From: Aristolochia californica
Lineage: Eukaryota; Streptophyta; Magnoliopsida; Piperales; Aristolochiaceae
Length of the DNA stretch: 64,000 nucleotides
Assembly: GCA_029961685.1 (NCBI GenBank)
Contig: JARWKL010000012.1
Location: 14,090,227-14,154,226, forward strand
Reading direction: 5' to 3'
A program made the translations under genes and the position numbers. Below the pieces are notes generated by a model that saw only the letters and a list, made by a program, of their open reading frames with translations, was not told the origin of the DNA and made no database searches. Shown in pieces: positions 43,232 through 53,741 of the stretch (positions are counted from its first letter, which is position 1; every line of letters begins with the position of its first letter).

Positions 43232-44330
43232 TTGAAGATAATCGCCAGAGGACAGACGTTCAGGCTCAATCCATGGAAAAAGTGCGTTAGACCACATCTG
43301 ACCTACGTGAGGCCATCAAATCCATGGACACTGCTATCCAAGCCCTCCTCCGACGACAAGATGACAGTGGTCTATGAGCACCGCCGCCGGCAGGCTACTC
43401 TCCACTGGCTGACCACCATCACTACCAGCCACCACCACCGATGTGCCATAACAATCCTCATCTGGGGCCTGCCGCACAGGGACCAAATACGATTCCCAGG
43501 TATTTCAAACTCAATTTTTGTACAATTATTTTATCATCAAAAAACACCTGCGGATGAGAAAGTTTATTTGGCCGCATACCACATGCTCGATGAAGCGCTC
43601 CTATGGTACCACCAATTCCGAAATGACCAATTGGTTCAGGATTGGGCAACCTTTAGACAATCATGCATGATGAGGTTTGGTCCTCTAGCTAGTAGCAATC
43701 CATTGGGTGAATTAATTAATTATAAGCAGAATGGATTGCTAGAGGTGTATCAAAAGACTTTCTACGAACGTTTGGCCCGCGCTAATGAGTTTGTCAGTCA
43801 CACCCAGTATGTTCACATCTTTACTACTGGTTTGACAAAAGCTCTGCAGTTGGAAGTTGAATTACATGGTCCTACAGATTTGGACCACGCTATGAATTTA
43901 GCCAGGTCAATCGAGCATAAGCAGCGAGTTCTGAAGGATTCACTGGTCAGAAAACCAGCTTGGCCAGGAAGGCACAATGCCACTGCGCCAGCACCATATT
44001 CTGGGCCTCCACATTCTGGAACCAGTGCAGCACCGTGCCCAGACAGTTCTAACTCTATTCCACTAGCTTCTTACTTCAAAAAACTGAACAGACAAGAAAT
44101 GGATCAGAGAAAGGCCAAGGGCCTTCGTTTTAACTGTGATGAACAGTATGTCCAGGGTCACATATGCAAAAGATTATTTAGTATATGTCTGGGGGAGGAT
44201 TCTGAGGACATACTACCAAAGGAAGAGATTGTGGAGACAGACCAACAGGGTCCAGAGATTTCACTTCAAGCCATGACTGGTCTGCACAGTTCTAATACCA
44301 TGCTCTGCACAGTTCTAATACCATGCAAGT
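43232..44330 (+). pseudogene. gypsy O gag
   Basis: Open for 378 residues. After a diverged N-terminus come the core blocks AAYHMLDEALLWYHQFRNDQ, DWATFRQSCMMRFGPLASSN, GLLEVYQKTFYERLARANEF and LQLEVELHGPTDLDHAMNLA, then a Pro-rich linker and a knuckle GLRFNCDEQYVQGHIC in which the first Cys has become Arg. A 23-bp tandem duplication at 44282-44327 shifts the frame into the protease. The reading start is uncertain. Confidence 0.88.
44282..44327 (+). repeat. 23-bp tandem duplication at gag-protease junction of O
   Basis: CTGCACAGTTCTAATACCAT plus GCT occurs at 44282 and again at 44305. Removing one unit would rejoin the gag and protease frames. Confidence 0.92.
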
Positions 44331-44784
44331 TAAAGCCCAGTTACATCATCTACAATTACTTGCTTTAGTTGACTCTGGCAGCACACATAATTTCATCAGT
44401 CAGCCAGCGGCCGAACAACTTGGTTTAGTCGTCCAGCAACAGACATGCCTTTTTGTCTCAGTAGCCAATGGGGCTAAAATTACCAATGTGGGCATCTCTC
44501 CAGCCACACACTTTGATATTGAGGGACACGCATTTATTGTAGATTTCCTGGTGATTCCACTGTCCGGATTTGATTTGGTACTTGGAATTAAATGGCTACA
44601 ATTGTTGGGGACTATTTTATGGAATTTTCAGGCTCTGACCATGACCTTCACAGAGGACCACCGTCAGATTACATTGCATGGCACCAAGGCACCAGTGCCT
44701 TGCGCCCTTCAGACTGTTCAGGTCCTTAGCACCGACAACTATAAGTTATCTCAATTACTTACATACTTTGAGGATATATTTTAG
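44320..44784 (+). pseudogene. gypsy O protease
   Basis: Reads NTMQVKAQLHHLQLLALVDS, with intact active-site LVDSGSTHNFIS, VSVANGAKI, VDFLVIPLSGFDLVLGIKWL and TILWNFQALTMTF. It runs to a TAG at 44782-44784, just before the RT linker (EPTALPPIRHYDHSIRL). Best preserved protease in the window. Confidence 0.9.
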
Positions 44785-45670
44785 GAACCTACTGCTCTAC
44801 CGCCTATTAGGCACTATGATCACAGCATCCGTTTGAAAACGGGCACTAAACCTGTAGTGGTGCGTCCTTATCGTTACCCCCACTTACTGAAGGATGAGAT
44901 TGAAAGGCAATGCCAAAATATGCTCACCCAGTGTATTATTCAGCCAAGCAGGTCTCCTTTTTCCTCCCCGATATTATTGGTCTGCAAGCATGATAAGTCG
45001 TGGAGGTTTTGTGTGGATTACAGGCAACTCAATGCGCACACCATTAAAGACAAATTTCCCATACCAATGGTGGACGAGTTGCTAGATGAGTTACATGGTG
45101 CTACTATATTTACCAAGCTAGCTTTGAAGTCTGGCTATCATCAAATCCACGTTCATCCATTAGATGTGGAGAAAACTGCATTTCGCACGCACCACGGGCA
45201 TTTTGAATTCCTCGTGATGCCATTTGGTCTCTCAAATGTGCCTTCCACATTCCAGGCCCTCATGAATGAGGTATTTTCCTCTCTCTTGAGGAAATATGTT
45301 TTGGTATTTTTTGATGATATTTTGGTATATAGCAACAGTTGGGAAGAGCATCTTCAACACCTTCACCAGGTATTTACTCTTCTCCACTCACATCATTTGA
45401 TTTTAAATCGGTCCAAATGTTTTATGGGTGCATCAGAAGTGGCATACTTGGGTCACGTTATTTTAGGCCGTCACAGATTGGCCTCCTCCCACCTCCATTA
45501 CAGGCTTAAGGGGATTTTTGGGCTAAGCTGGGTATTACAGGAAATTTATTCGCAGCTATGGCCAAATTGCAGCACCGCTCAACAACCTACTCAAGAAAAA
45601 TGCCTTTACTTGGTCCAAGATAGCGGCTCATTCCTTTCAGCAGTTGAAAGAGGCCTTATCATCCGCACCG
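44785..45670 (+). pseudogene. gypsy O reverse transcriptase
   Basis: [100 protein letters not shown] and VLVFFDDILVYSNS (active site intact). A deletion and frameshift after YLGHVI moves the thumb (YYRKFIRSYGQIAAPLNNLL) to another frame. Otherwise complete. Confidence 0.92.
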
Positions 45671-46393
45671 GTTTTGCAACTACCGAACTTTGATGAATCA
45701 TTTGTGGGGGAATGTGATGCTTCGGGGGGTGGTATCGGTGCAGTGTTACACCAACGGGGACACCCGATCGCTTATTTTAGCCGCCAACTTGGCCAACACC
45801 ACCACAAGTTAGCAGCTTATGAGAGGGAACTAATCGGTTTAGCTAAAGCAATACAGCATTGGCGGCCTTATCTCTGGGGGCGCCCATTTTGGATTCGCAC
45901 CAATCATTGCAGCCTCAAGTATCTACTTAAGAAGCACCTCACTACCTCACCGCAGCAGCACTGGTTAAGTAAACTTATGGGGTTTGACTTTACCGTGGAG
46001 TATAAACCTGAGAATTTGAATGTGGGGGCTGATGCTTTATCTCGTTGTGACATGCCAGAGCCGCAATTACATGCCATCAGTCAACCCAGAGCTCTCTTGT
46101 TGGATTCTATTCGGGAGGAGACACAACAGTATCCAAAAATTATTGCTTTATATCATGAGATCCAGCAGGGGAGATCAGAAAAACATTGGACAGTTCAGGA
46201 TAGTCTGTTCCTCTTCAAAAACCGGATCTTTCTACACTACACGTCCCCACTTATTCACAACATTTTAGCCCCCTTCCATGACAGTACACATGAGGGCCGA
46301 CCAAAAACATATTTTCGGATAAGTCGGGAATTTTATTGGAGGGGTATGAAGCGCAGTATAGCCGATTATGTGGCGGCTTGTCAAAATTTTTAA
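45644..46393 (+). pseudogene. gypsy O RNase H and integrase zinc-binding region
   Basis: VGECDASGGGIGAVLHQRGH, HPIAYFSRQLG, YERELIGLAKAIQHWRPYLW, RTNHCSLKYLL (the usual TDH reads TNH, so one catalytic Asp is lost), FDFTVEYKPENLNVGADALS, then the H2C2 finger (FHDSTHEGRPKTYF.. ADYVAACQNF) with its last Cys removed by a frameshift and stop. Confidence 0.9.
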
Positions 46394-47509
46394 TGAAATA
46401 AAGCCGAATCATTAAGTCCAGCAGGGTTGATCCAACCACTTCAGTTGTCGTCACAAGTCTGGTCAGATATTTCCATGGACTTCATAGATGGCCTTCCCTC
46501 ATCGTCCGACAAACCTGTTATCTTTGTAGTGGTTGATCGTTTCTCAAAGTATGGTCATTTCCTACCTCTGGCACATCCTTACACTGCAGCTCACGTAGTT
46601 CAGCTCTTTATGGATAATATTGTCCGGTTACATGGGATGCCTACCTCCATTACCAGTGACAAAGATGCCATCTTTACCAGGACATTCTAGAAAGAACTAT
46701 TCAAGTTACAGGGCACAACTTTAGCATTCTCTTCAACCTACCATCCATAGACTGATGGTCAGACAGAGGTCACAACTTGACAATTGAGATGTATCTTCGT
46801 TGTTTCGTGGGGGACTCACCTAAACAGTGGGTTAAGTGGCTCGCCTAGGCTGAATTCTGTTACAACACCTCCTACCACAGCGCACTCGGAACTACCCATT
46901 CAAGGTAGTATATGGTAGAGACCCACCCAGCCTTTTATCATATGAACCAGGTGCCTCCACAGTCGCCACTTTGAACCAAGCGTTAGCAGAAAGAGACACC
47001 TTCCTCACTGAGGTGCGCACTCATCTCCAAGAGGCCAAGAATACTATGAAGTTTTATTATGACAAGAAGCACCGGAAAGTCTTCTTTTCTTCAGGAGATT
47101 ATCTATGGTTGTGTCTCCAACACTACAGGCAGTTGTCACTGACAGCCTCCAAACGCCACAAGCTCTCTCTGAAGTATTATGGTCCCTTTCTGGTAATGGA
47201 CCACATTGGTACAGCTGCCTACCGCTTGCAGCTTCTGCCAGAGGCCAGGATTCACAATGTGTTTCACGTCTACCAACTGAAGCCTTCCAAGGTGACTCTC
47301 CCTTACTGCACACACCTCTGCCCCCAGTACATGAGGGACGTGTCCTTTCTACTCCAGCACAAGTGTTACAGGCTCGCCGCATTCAGGGTGATTGGGAGAT
47401 CCTAGTGCAATGGGCTGATGTTGATCCCATTGACACGACATGGGAGCCATTAGCCGCGTTCCAAACCCTCTACCCCTATTTAGAGGTTGAGAACAAGCTC
47501 TTTCTCTAG
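46394..47509 (+). pseudogene. gypsy O integrase core and chromodomain-like tail
   Basis: ISMDFIDGLPSSSDKPVIFV, VDRFSKYGHFLPLAHPYTAA and ITSDKDAIFTRTF (second Asp), then stops and a readable DGQTEV (Glu). From 46971: LAERDTFLTEVRTHLQEA, LSLKYYGPFLVMDHIGTAAY, EARIHNVFHVYQLKP. In the next frame: GDWEILVQWADVDPIDTTWE and YLEVENKLFL, the chromodomain-like end. Two or more frame changes and two stops. Confidence 0.9.
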
Positions 47510-47519
47510 GAGGGGGAGA

Positions 47520-47964
47520 TGTTATGGACTCCATAGCATCATGAGTTATCCACAAGCATAGGAATTAAATTATGTCAATTTACTTTTAATGTAATTCTAT
47601 TTGGTTTGGTTTCTTTTAGTTTGGTTTGGTTTGGTTTGGTTTAGATGTAATATGGCATGAACCAATTGACCCATGGGTCTAATTTGTATTTCCATCCTCA
47701 ACCCTATTTATGGGGACGTCAAGGTGAAGGAAAGTAAGTATTGAGAAAATTAAAATTAAACAAGTCAGATTCTCCCTTAGAGGTCTAAGTCGAATTCTCC
47801 CTCTGAGGTCCAGGTCGAGCTTCCTTCAAAGCTCAATCATTCCATTCCGATTTCCATCATTCCACGTTCAAGAAACAAGAATCCTCTTCCAGCGTCAAGA
47901 TTCAATATGAAGGGAAGAGAGGAAAGAAGGGTGACTCGATCCATGGCTCGGGAAGAACCTAACA
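47520..47964 (+). repeat. 3' LTR of gypsy O
   Basis: 445 bp. Differs from the 5' LTR mainly by an expanded TTTGG pentamer run (about 47605-47643) and scattered substitutions. Confidence 0.95.
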
Positions 47965-47969
47965 GAAAG

Positions 47970-48136
47970 CTTCCGTGTGAAGGAAAGAATGCCAAAGAAA
48001 TAATGAGTACTAGGACCGAAAAGGAAGAAAAAAGGTAGAGTCTAAGATCTAAACTACTGGAGATGATAGATCAAAAAAGGATCACATTATCTCTGTGGGT
48101 TGACTGAGTCAACTCATAGAACCCACTCTGATACCA
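47970..48136 (-). other. J interior 5' end with PBS
   Basis: Contains the reversed leader GGGTTGACTGAGTCAACTC, conserved with F, K and Q, and a reversed PBS ACTCTGATACCA at 48125-48136. Confidence 0.8.
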
Positions 48137-48463
48137 TGTTGAATTTTTGGAGAAGAGAAAAACTTCATTGACTTGTTTTAATTTGAGTACAATGAGCATC
48201 AATTTATAATAGAGGAACCATTAAATTACCCTAGTCCCAGTTACACCTAAAATTAAACACTAAAGGTAAATCCTAGAACAATTGAATAACTAAACATAAA
48301 TAGAAGACTAACAAAACTAAAACATCTTTAACTCAGACTCTTCTATGAGACCTCCTTCCATGAGACTTTTCTTAGACTCCACCATGGTAATTATGGCTCT
48401 GTGAGAGTTCTTACTGTGAAAGTCATGTAAGACTTTTCCATACCTTCTTTTGAAAAAAAAATT
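48137..48463 (-). repeat. 5' LTR of J
   Basis: Plus strand starts TGTTGAATTTTTGGAGAAGAG. It aligns with the J 3' LTR at 20792 throughout and ends in an A-rich run (about 48455). Confidence 0.82.
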
Positions 48464-48548
48464 AAAAGGAACATAAAATCTATTACAATTATAACTCATG
48501 CTACTCACTCACTTAATTACAATAGATGCTACCCATACTACTTCAACA
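48464..48548 (-). repeat. copia E 5' LTR, part 2
   Basis: CACTTAATTACAATAGATGCTAC matches the same region of the other copia E LTR at 16375-16400, which shows that J sits inside the copia E LTR. Confidence 0.68.
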
Positions 48549-49423
48549 CTAAATACATTAGGAAACTATTAAAGAAATATAACATTGATGTCAAAAGGAG
48601 TTTTGAAACTCCACTATGCTCTATAACAAAGCTATATACAAAGATGAGGTTTGGGAAGAGTGCAGACCAAACAAAGTATGAAGGAATGATAGGAAGTGTA
48701 CTCTAGTTGATTTCTAGTGGACCAGATATTCAATATGATTGGAAGTCTACTCTCCTTCCCTTTCTACTCATCCACCCTTCTTCTTCAGTCAACACAATTG
48801 ATTGAGAAATCTCTTATGCAACAAAGTTAAGATTGGTGATCCTTGTTTCAAACACTCTTTGTCCTAATTCATACAGTTCTTTATTGATTCAAGCATGATG
48901 TTTATGTATTCTTCTTTCAAGCTCATGAGGTCTCAACTTTCTAAAACAAACATCAATTTTCGTTTTTGTTTTCTAACCTATGTCAAAACCACCATTGTGG
49001 GTCTCTTTGAATAGCCAATTCTATTTCAAAAACTACCCTTGGAGGGCTTTTGAATCCCTTTTTCTAGTTTGTGATATTTAATGATTTTTTATAGGGTGAA
49101 ACCCTAATTTAGGGTTTGATAATTCCAGCCATTAAATTGTGTTTCACATGGCTTCAAACTTTTTATTTTTGGTCTCTTTCAATTATGTTTTATGCTATTA
49201 TATTTCTGAGACTAAACGTGTCATTTTTAATGAAAAAGAGAATGTTTTTGTTTCTCATGAAGTCCATGAATTCAGCATAGCCATATAATTTTTCTCCTTC
49301 AAGTTCCTAACTTGTTGAAGAAGGAACTTATTCTCCTACTTTTGAGTGTGCCTACATGAACCTGTTTCTTTTTATTTCAATTGAGTTTCTTCTCTTTAAA
49401 TTCCTCAATTTCAAGTTTTGATC
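48549..49423 (+). other. Leader-like DNA before copia L gag
   Basis: AT-rich with no readable domain. The second half probably is copia L leader, since gag L starts at its end. I found no PBS and no LTR boundary. Confidence 0.45.
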
Positions 49424-50195
49424 ATGGCTGAAAGTTATCATTATTCCCATGATTTTTGGAAACATGATTATTTGAAAATCACTACTATTCCTTTAAAGGG
49501 TGTCTCTAATTATTTGATTTGATTTTAATCCATCAAGAGATTTATCATTATAAATGACTTGGATGATCACTTAACTATATCACTTTTTTCTATTAATGAA
49601 GAAGACACCTTGGTTATAAATTGGCTCTTCAATAGTATGGAGGAATGATGGCAAACAATGTAGTTCAACTTGAAGCCGCTAAAATCATATGAGATACATG
49701 TTCCACAACCTTTATTTGATCACTGACTGCCTCCAAGGCTCTATGATGTACTTCAGGCAATCTATAACCCCAAGCATTAAGTCAACCTAAATGAGTATAT
49801 TTCTCAACTCAAAGGCTTCTTTCAAGTGTGGAAGTTAGCTCAATTGTATTCCATAGACATTGTTGTTCAAGAAAGGCAAAGGGAATAACTAATTGGAGAC
49901 ATTTGTCTTCCAACCTTCAACCATATCTTGAATTTTCCAAAACACATATTTTGAGTTCTACTATGAAGCCCAGTTTTGATGATATATGTGCCACCATGCT
50001 CTGTATTCCAGATAAGTCACAAGAAATAAAGGCATATATTATTGAGTCCTCTACTATGGTTTCTCAAGGCAGAGGACAATTCGCTTGAGGGAGAGGCCGA
50101 GGAAGAAATAATGACAGAGGCATAGGTAGAGCCTAGAGTTTTGGAGAGGTCTATAGAACTCATCTATTACTTGTATTTTCTCTTATTGAGGATTT
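49424..50195 (+). pseudogene. copia L gag
   Basis: ATG 49424 (MAESYHYSHDFWKHDYLKIT). Blocks KITTIPLKGVSNYL, INWLFNSMEE, LYDVLQAIYNPKH and LNEYISQLKGFFQVWKLAQL, then a Gly/Arg-rich start of the nucleocapsid at 50080. Many stops. It is interrupted at 50201 by element K and resumes with the protease after 52801. Gag is most similar to copia E here. Confidence 0.82.
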
Positions 50196-50200
50196 AATAA

Positions 50201-50643
50201 TGTTGAATTTATGGAAAAGAGAAAAACTTCACTCACTTCATAAACTTATTATAATCAGAGTACATGACCCTCTATTTATAATAGAGGAAGGTAGTAGAGA
50301 TCAATTACAATAAAACTACCTTTGTCCCAATTACACCCAAACTCTAACACTTAAAGATAAGTCCTAGCATAATTAATTAACTCAATATAGATAAAATACA
50401 AACATAACTCATACTAAAACTCCTCTGGGTCATGACCATAAGATAAATATGGTTTTGTGAGTCCTTCTTGATCTTCCAACTTATGTGATAAGGATGCCAG
50501 CTCATGGTAATCATGGTGGGTCCTACTTCCTATGGGCTTGGGCCCATCTTGTGGGCATTCTTTGGTCGTGTGGCCCATATTATAATACTCTTAGATATGT
50601 GGGCCTTCCTTAGTCGTATGGGCTTGGGCCCTATCTTCCAACA
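50201..50643 (-). repeat. 3' LTR of K
   Basis: Minus-strand head TGTTGGAAGATAGGGCCC, tail CATAAATTCAACA. It carries many TGGGCC/GGCCCA words and a reversed TATAAATAGAGGG box (CCCTCTATTTATA). Confidence 0.95.
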
Positions 50644-52353
50644 CTCCCCCTCAAGCTTGGGGGTGAGAGAACATCAAGAACTCCCAACTTGCTGCAATTG
50701 ATGTATAGAATCTTTTTTTGTATAAAATGCAGTCCTCCAATCTTCCAACATTCCCCCTCACGCTGGTGCTCTCTTCCATGAGGCCCAACTGGCCAATTTA
50801 CGAGGGTATAACATAGATGTAATAATAATAAGTTCCTTCATCATGGTGTCCCAACCGTTGACACTTGATATTTTTAACGGGGTATTAAGTTCCTCCGTCA
50901 TGGAATCCCAACCATTGAAACTTGATATTTTTGACGAGGTATTAAGTTTCTCCGTCATGGAATCCCAACCATTGACAATTTTTATATTTTTTAAGGGGAA
51001 AAATAAATAATGGTATGAGGCCACCTCTTCTTCAATAATAATGTCCCCAACGAGATATAATAGCTGCAACTGAATATAACCGAACCATCTTCCAACACAT
51101 ATAACACGAACCAAATAATAAACTTTGTAAAAGAACCCATGAAATAATCTGATATAAAAAATTCTTCTTAGATGCACAAGCTTCATTTGTGGTCCCCCTC
51201 TCTTGAATATTTTGTCACATAAACTTTATCCACAACATCTGGAATAAAATATTTTTTTCTTGTACTTCTTCTACTTCTCCCCTCAAGCTGGGAGGTAATG
51301 ACAGTGATCCCAGCTTGAACCAAACATCAGAGATGCAGCAATAAGCCCAAATAATATAGATGAAGTAATAAGCCCTTAAACCAGGGAAAAGTGAGATATT
51401 TTTCTGATATATTAACTCAAAAAATGACACAAAACAATAGGCTTAAATTCGGATTTTTCAATGTAACTGGATACCAGCAGGACCTTTGATTCTTCCAGTG
51501 TGAATATATCTTTAAGTATAGATCAGATTGACATGAAATTTTCTCCTTATGAAAGTAGAATTAAATACCTTTCATCCAAGTATAAGTTAAATTCATAAAA
51601 TATAATTATCAGAAGATAAATAATCTGATATATTTCGGTCTCTGTCATCTGGCCGAACTAAGCATTGTTTCTCCTTTTTTTCATGCATGACCATTGACTC
51701 TTCCAAGATAAATATCTCCTTATAAAAAACTTAGATCGAGAATTGGTTAAATAGGTAAGAAAATAGACTTACATATATTTCTTTTGATATATAATTTTAC
51801 ATATAAAGTCTCATTCTTGATAGCATGAAATACCTTGGAAGTTGAAGCTTTCTGCTGCTGCTTGAACATCTTTTGGAATTTGACCTTTGCTACTTTAAAT
51901 ATCAATATTTCTTTGTAGATAACTCAGATATAAAATTTGTTGAACAGGTAAGGAAATACACTTACAGATATTTCTTTTGATTTATAATTCTCCATATAAA
52001 GTCTCTTTCTTGAAAGAAAACAATACCTCAGAAGTTGAAGATTTATGCTGTTGTTCGAACTTCTTTCGCAATCTGACATTCGCTACTTCAAATATCGATT
52101 TCTCTTTGTAGATAACTCCAATTCGAAAATTTATTTTTTCCTTGGAAATAAGAGTCGACTATATTTATTTCAATATAAAATTTTAAATATTAAATACTCA
52201 ATATATATTTTAAATATATAAAACAATATTGGGTGTAGGGACTGAAAAAAAATAACTACGAACCCTAACTGCTAAAGATGTTAGATGAGAAAAGAGGATC
52301 TCATTACCTCTGTGGGTTGACCACATCATCTCACAAAACATGTTTTGATACCT
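50644..52353 (-). other. Interior of K, no protein coding
   Basis: AT-rich. A short direct repeat near 50850-50985 (TTAAGTT.CTCCGTCATGG.ATCCCAACC, three copies at a spacing of about 60 bases) stands out. No gag or pol domain. Confidence 0.82.
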
Positions 52354-52796
52354 TGGTAAATTTATGGAAAATAGAAAAACTTCATTGACTTAATAAACTT
52401 ATTATAATCAGAGTACATGACCCTCTATTTATAATAGAGGAAGGTAGTAGAGTCCAATTACAATAAAACTACCTTTATCCCAATTACACCCAAACTCTAA
52501 CACTTAAAGATAAGTCATAGCATAATTAAATAACTCAATATAGATAAAGTACAAACATAACTCAAACTAAAACTCCTCTAAGACGTGACCATAAGATAAA
52601 TATGGCTTTGTGAGTCCTTCTTGATCTTCCAACTTCTGTGATAAGGATGTCAACTCGTGATAATCATGGTGGGTCCTACTTCTTATGGGCTTGGGTCCAT
52701 ATTGTGGGCTTTCCTTGGTCATGTGATCCATCTTATAATAATCTTAGATATGTAGGCCTTCCTTGGTTATGTGGGCTTGGGCCCTATCTTCCAACA
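52354..52796 (-). repeat. 5' LTR of K
   Basis: Nearly identical to the 3' LTR; the terminal TGTTG reads TGGTA on the plus strand. Confidence 0.94.
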
Positions 52797-52801
52797 AATA
52801 A

Positions 52802-53504
52802 CCATTTGGTCGAGAAATTTTGAAAGCTGCATGTAAAACTAGCTCAAATGAATAGCACATCTATTGTTATAGAAAAAAGGAGCTGGTTCCTCACCCCAAC
52901 CTCCCACAAAAATTTTAATATAAGGGGACAATCATGTGCTTCAAAAGCTAAAACAAATGCTGGCCTCATCCTCAAATCCTCCTACCTGTATTTCTACAAC
53001 AGGTAGCTCATTTTCTTTTTCATGTTCCAACATACCCTGGATTATTGATTTAGGTGCTTCTAAACATCTTAATGGGAAACTAGGTACTTGTCCATCTTGT
53101 CTTCATGTCCTACTGATTGGGTTGTTTCAATTGTTCATGGCTCTCATAATAGGTTCCAGGAATTGGTTCTTCTTCACCATCCCCATCCTTGCCTGTGTCT
53201 AATATTTTGTTTGTTCCCAAATTTTCCTTGAGTCTTATGTTTGTTAGTAAAATCACAAAAAGACTTAATTATTTTATCAACCTTCATCATTCTTATCGAA
53301 TTTTTCAGAACAGCCAGACCAAGCCAGTGATTGGTGGAGGCCATGAGAGAGGAGGACTTTACTTTTTGGATAACAATTTCATTTTACCCATGACCACTGC
53401 ACTTCCACATATTATTAAACTTTCTTTTCATTGCACAGCCAGCTGGGACATCCTTATTTAAACAAGCTAAATTCTTTAATCCCTTCCTTGAAGTATGTTT
53501 TGAA
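52802..53504 (+). pseudogene. copia L protease and pre-integrase remnant
   Basis: After K: KLKQMLASSSNPPTC, WIIDLGASKHLNG (DSGAS changed to DLGAS), a frameshift, SNILFVPKFSLSLMFVSKIT, TKPVIGGGHERGGLYFLDN, then LGHPYLNKLNSLIPSLKYV. It stops at about 53500 where gypsy gag sequence begins, so integrase, RT and RNase H are missing. Confidence 0.83.
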
Positions 53505-53735
53505 GTTATTGTTAACATGGGGGATTCCAGCAGTGACAAACTAAGAGAAATGGTTGTCAAGGTGCAGAATGCATAGGTAGATGCACAGGCCAAAAATGAG
53601 GTGTGGTTTGCTCATATCAGCCAACAGTTGGAACATATCCCAACTCTTAACCAGTAACTCGACAGACTAGAAAGGGAAATACGAATGGCAGCAAAGTGTG
53701 ATGATATACATCGATCTTCCATTTAAATGTCAAAG
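53505..53735 (+). pseudogene. gypsy gag N-terminus (H family)
   Basis: From ATG 53517: MGDSSSDKLREMVVKVQNA, in-frame TAG, then AQAKNEVWFAHISQQLEHIP. It matches the gypsy H gag start at 31216 block by block, including the TAG. Nothing of the gag core follows. Confidence 0.85.
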
Positions 53736-53741
53736 TGAATT

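Larger units (their letters stand above)
42750..47964 (+). mobile_element. Ty3/gypsy chromovirus-type element O with both LTRs
   Basis: 5' LTR 42750-43169, PBS about 43173 (TGGTATCAGAC), gag-PR-RT-RH-INT with chromodomain-type tail, PPT 47506-47519 (AGGAGGGGGAGA), 3' LTR 47520-47964. Perfect TSD GAAAG at 42745-42749 and 47965-47969. The LTRs are visibly very similar, making it among the youngest insertions. Compact size and short LTRs suggest a Reina-like chromovirus; that is inference. Confidence 0.96.
20792..48463 (-). mobile_element. Non-autonomous LTR element J, split by four insertions
   Basis: Minus-strand relative of F and K. Pieces: 3' LTR 20792-21091 plus 31681-31691; interior 31692-32129, 38143-38416, 41840-42749 and 47970-48124; PBS 48125-48136; 5' LTR 48137 to about 48455. 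The interior pieces sum to about 1.8 kb, as in F (1.88 kb) and K (1.71 kb), and align in order with K. A candidate TSD is AAAAG at 20787-20791 and 48464-48468. Insertions H, N, G and O lie within it. Confidence 0.82.
15616..48548 (-). mobile_element. Copia E, outermost nested element
   Basis: Minus-strand copia whose pieces are 16415-17512 (integrase, gag, leader), 20176-20571 (leader, PBS) and a 5' LTR split as 20572-20791 plus 48464-48548. The LTR at its 3' side is 15616-15837 plus 16331-16414. The two LTRs have similar rebuilt lengths (about 300-305 bp) and both share the block ACTTAATTACA..ATGCTAC, which fixes the split. Insertions F and J lie inside. No matching target duplication was found; the 3'-side LTR is followed by another PBS, so E may belong to a tandem pair sharing an LTR. 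Confidence 0.72.
50201..52796 (-). mobile_element. Non-autonomous LTR element K (complete)
   Basis: Minus strand. 3' LTR 50201-50643, reversed PPT CTCCCCCTCAAGCTTGG (50644-50660), interior 1.7 kb, reversed mutated PBS (52342-52353), 5' LTR 52354-52796. Both LTRs are 443 bp. Perfect target duplication AATAA at 50196-50200 and 52797-52801. The interior near the PPT again reads as a copia RNase H relic. Closest relatives are F and J. Confidence 0.95.

Noticed and set aside
43232..44368. 378-residue open frame as a host gene
   Set aside because: The Retrotrans_gag core, position after the PBS, and matching gag copies at 1 and 31 kb show it is gypsy O gag.
47044..47382. 112-residue minus-strand frame
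   Set aside because: Shadow of the gypsy O integrase and chromodomain-like region on the plus strand.
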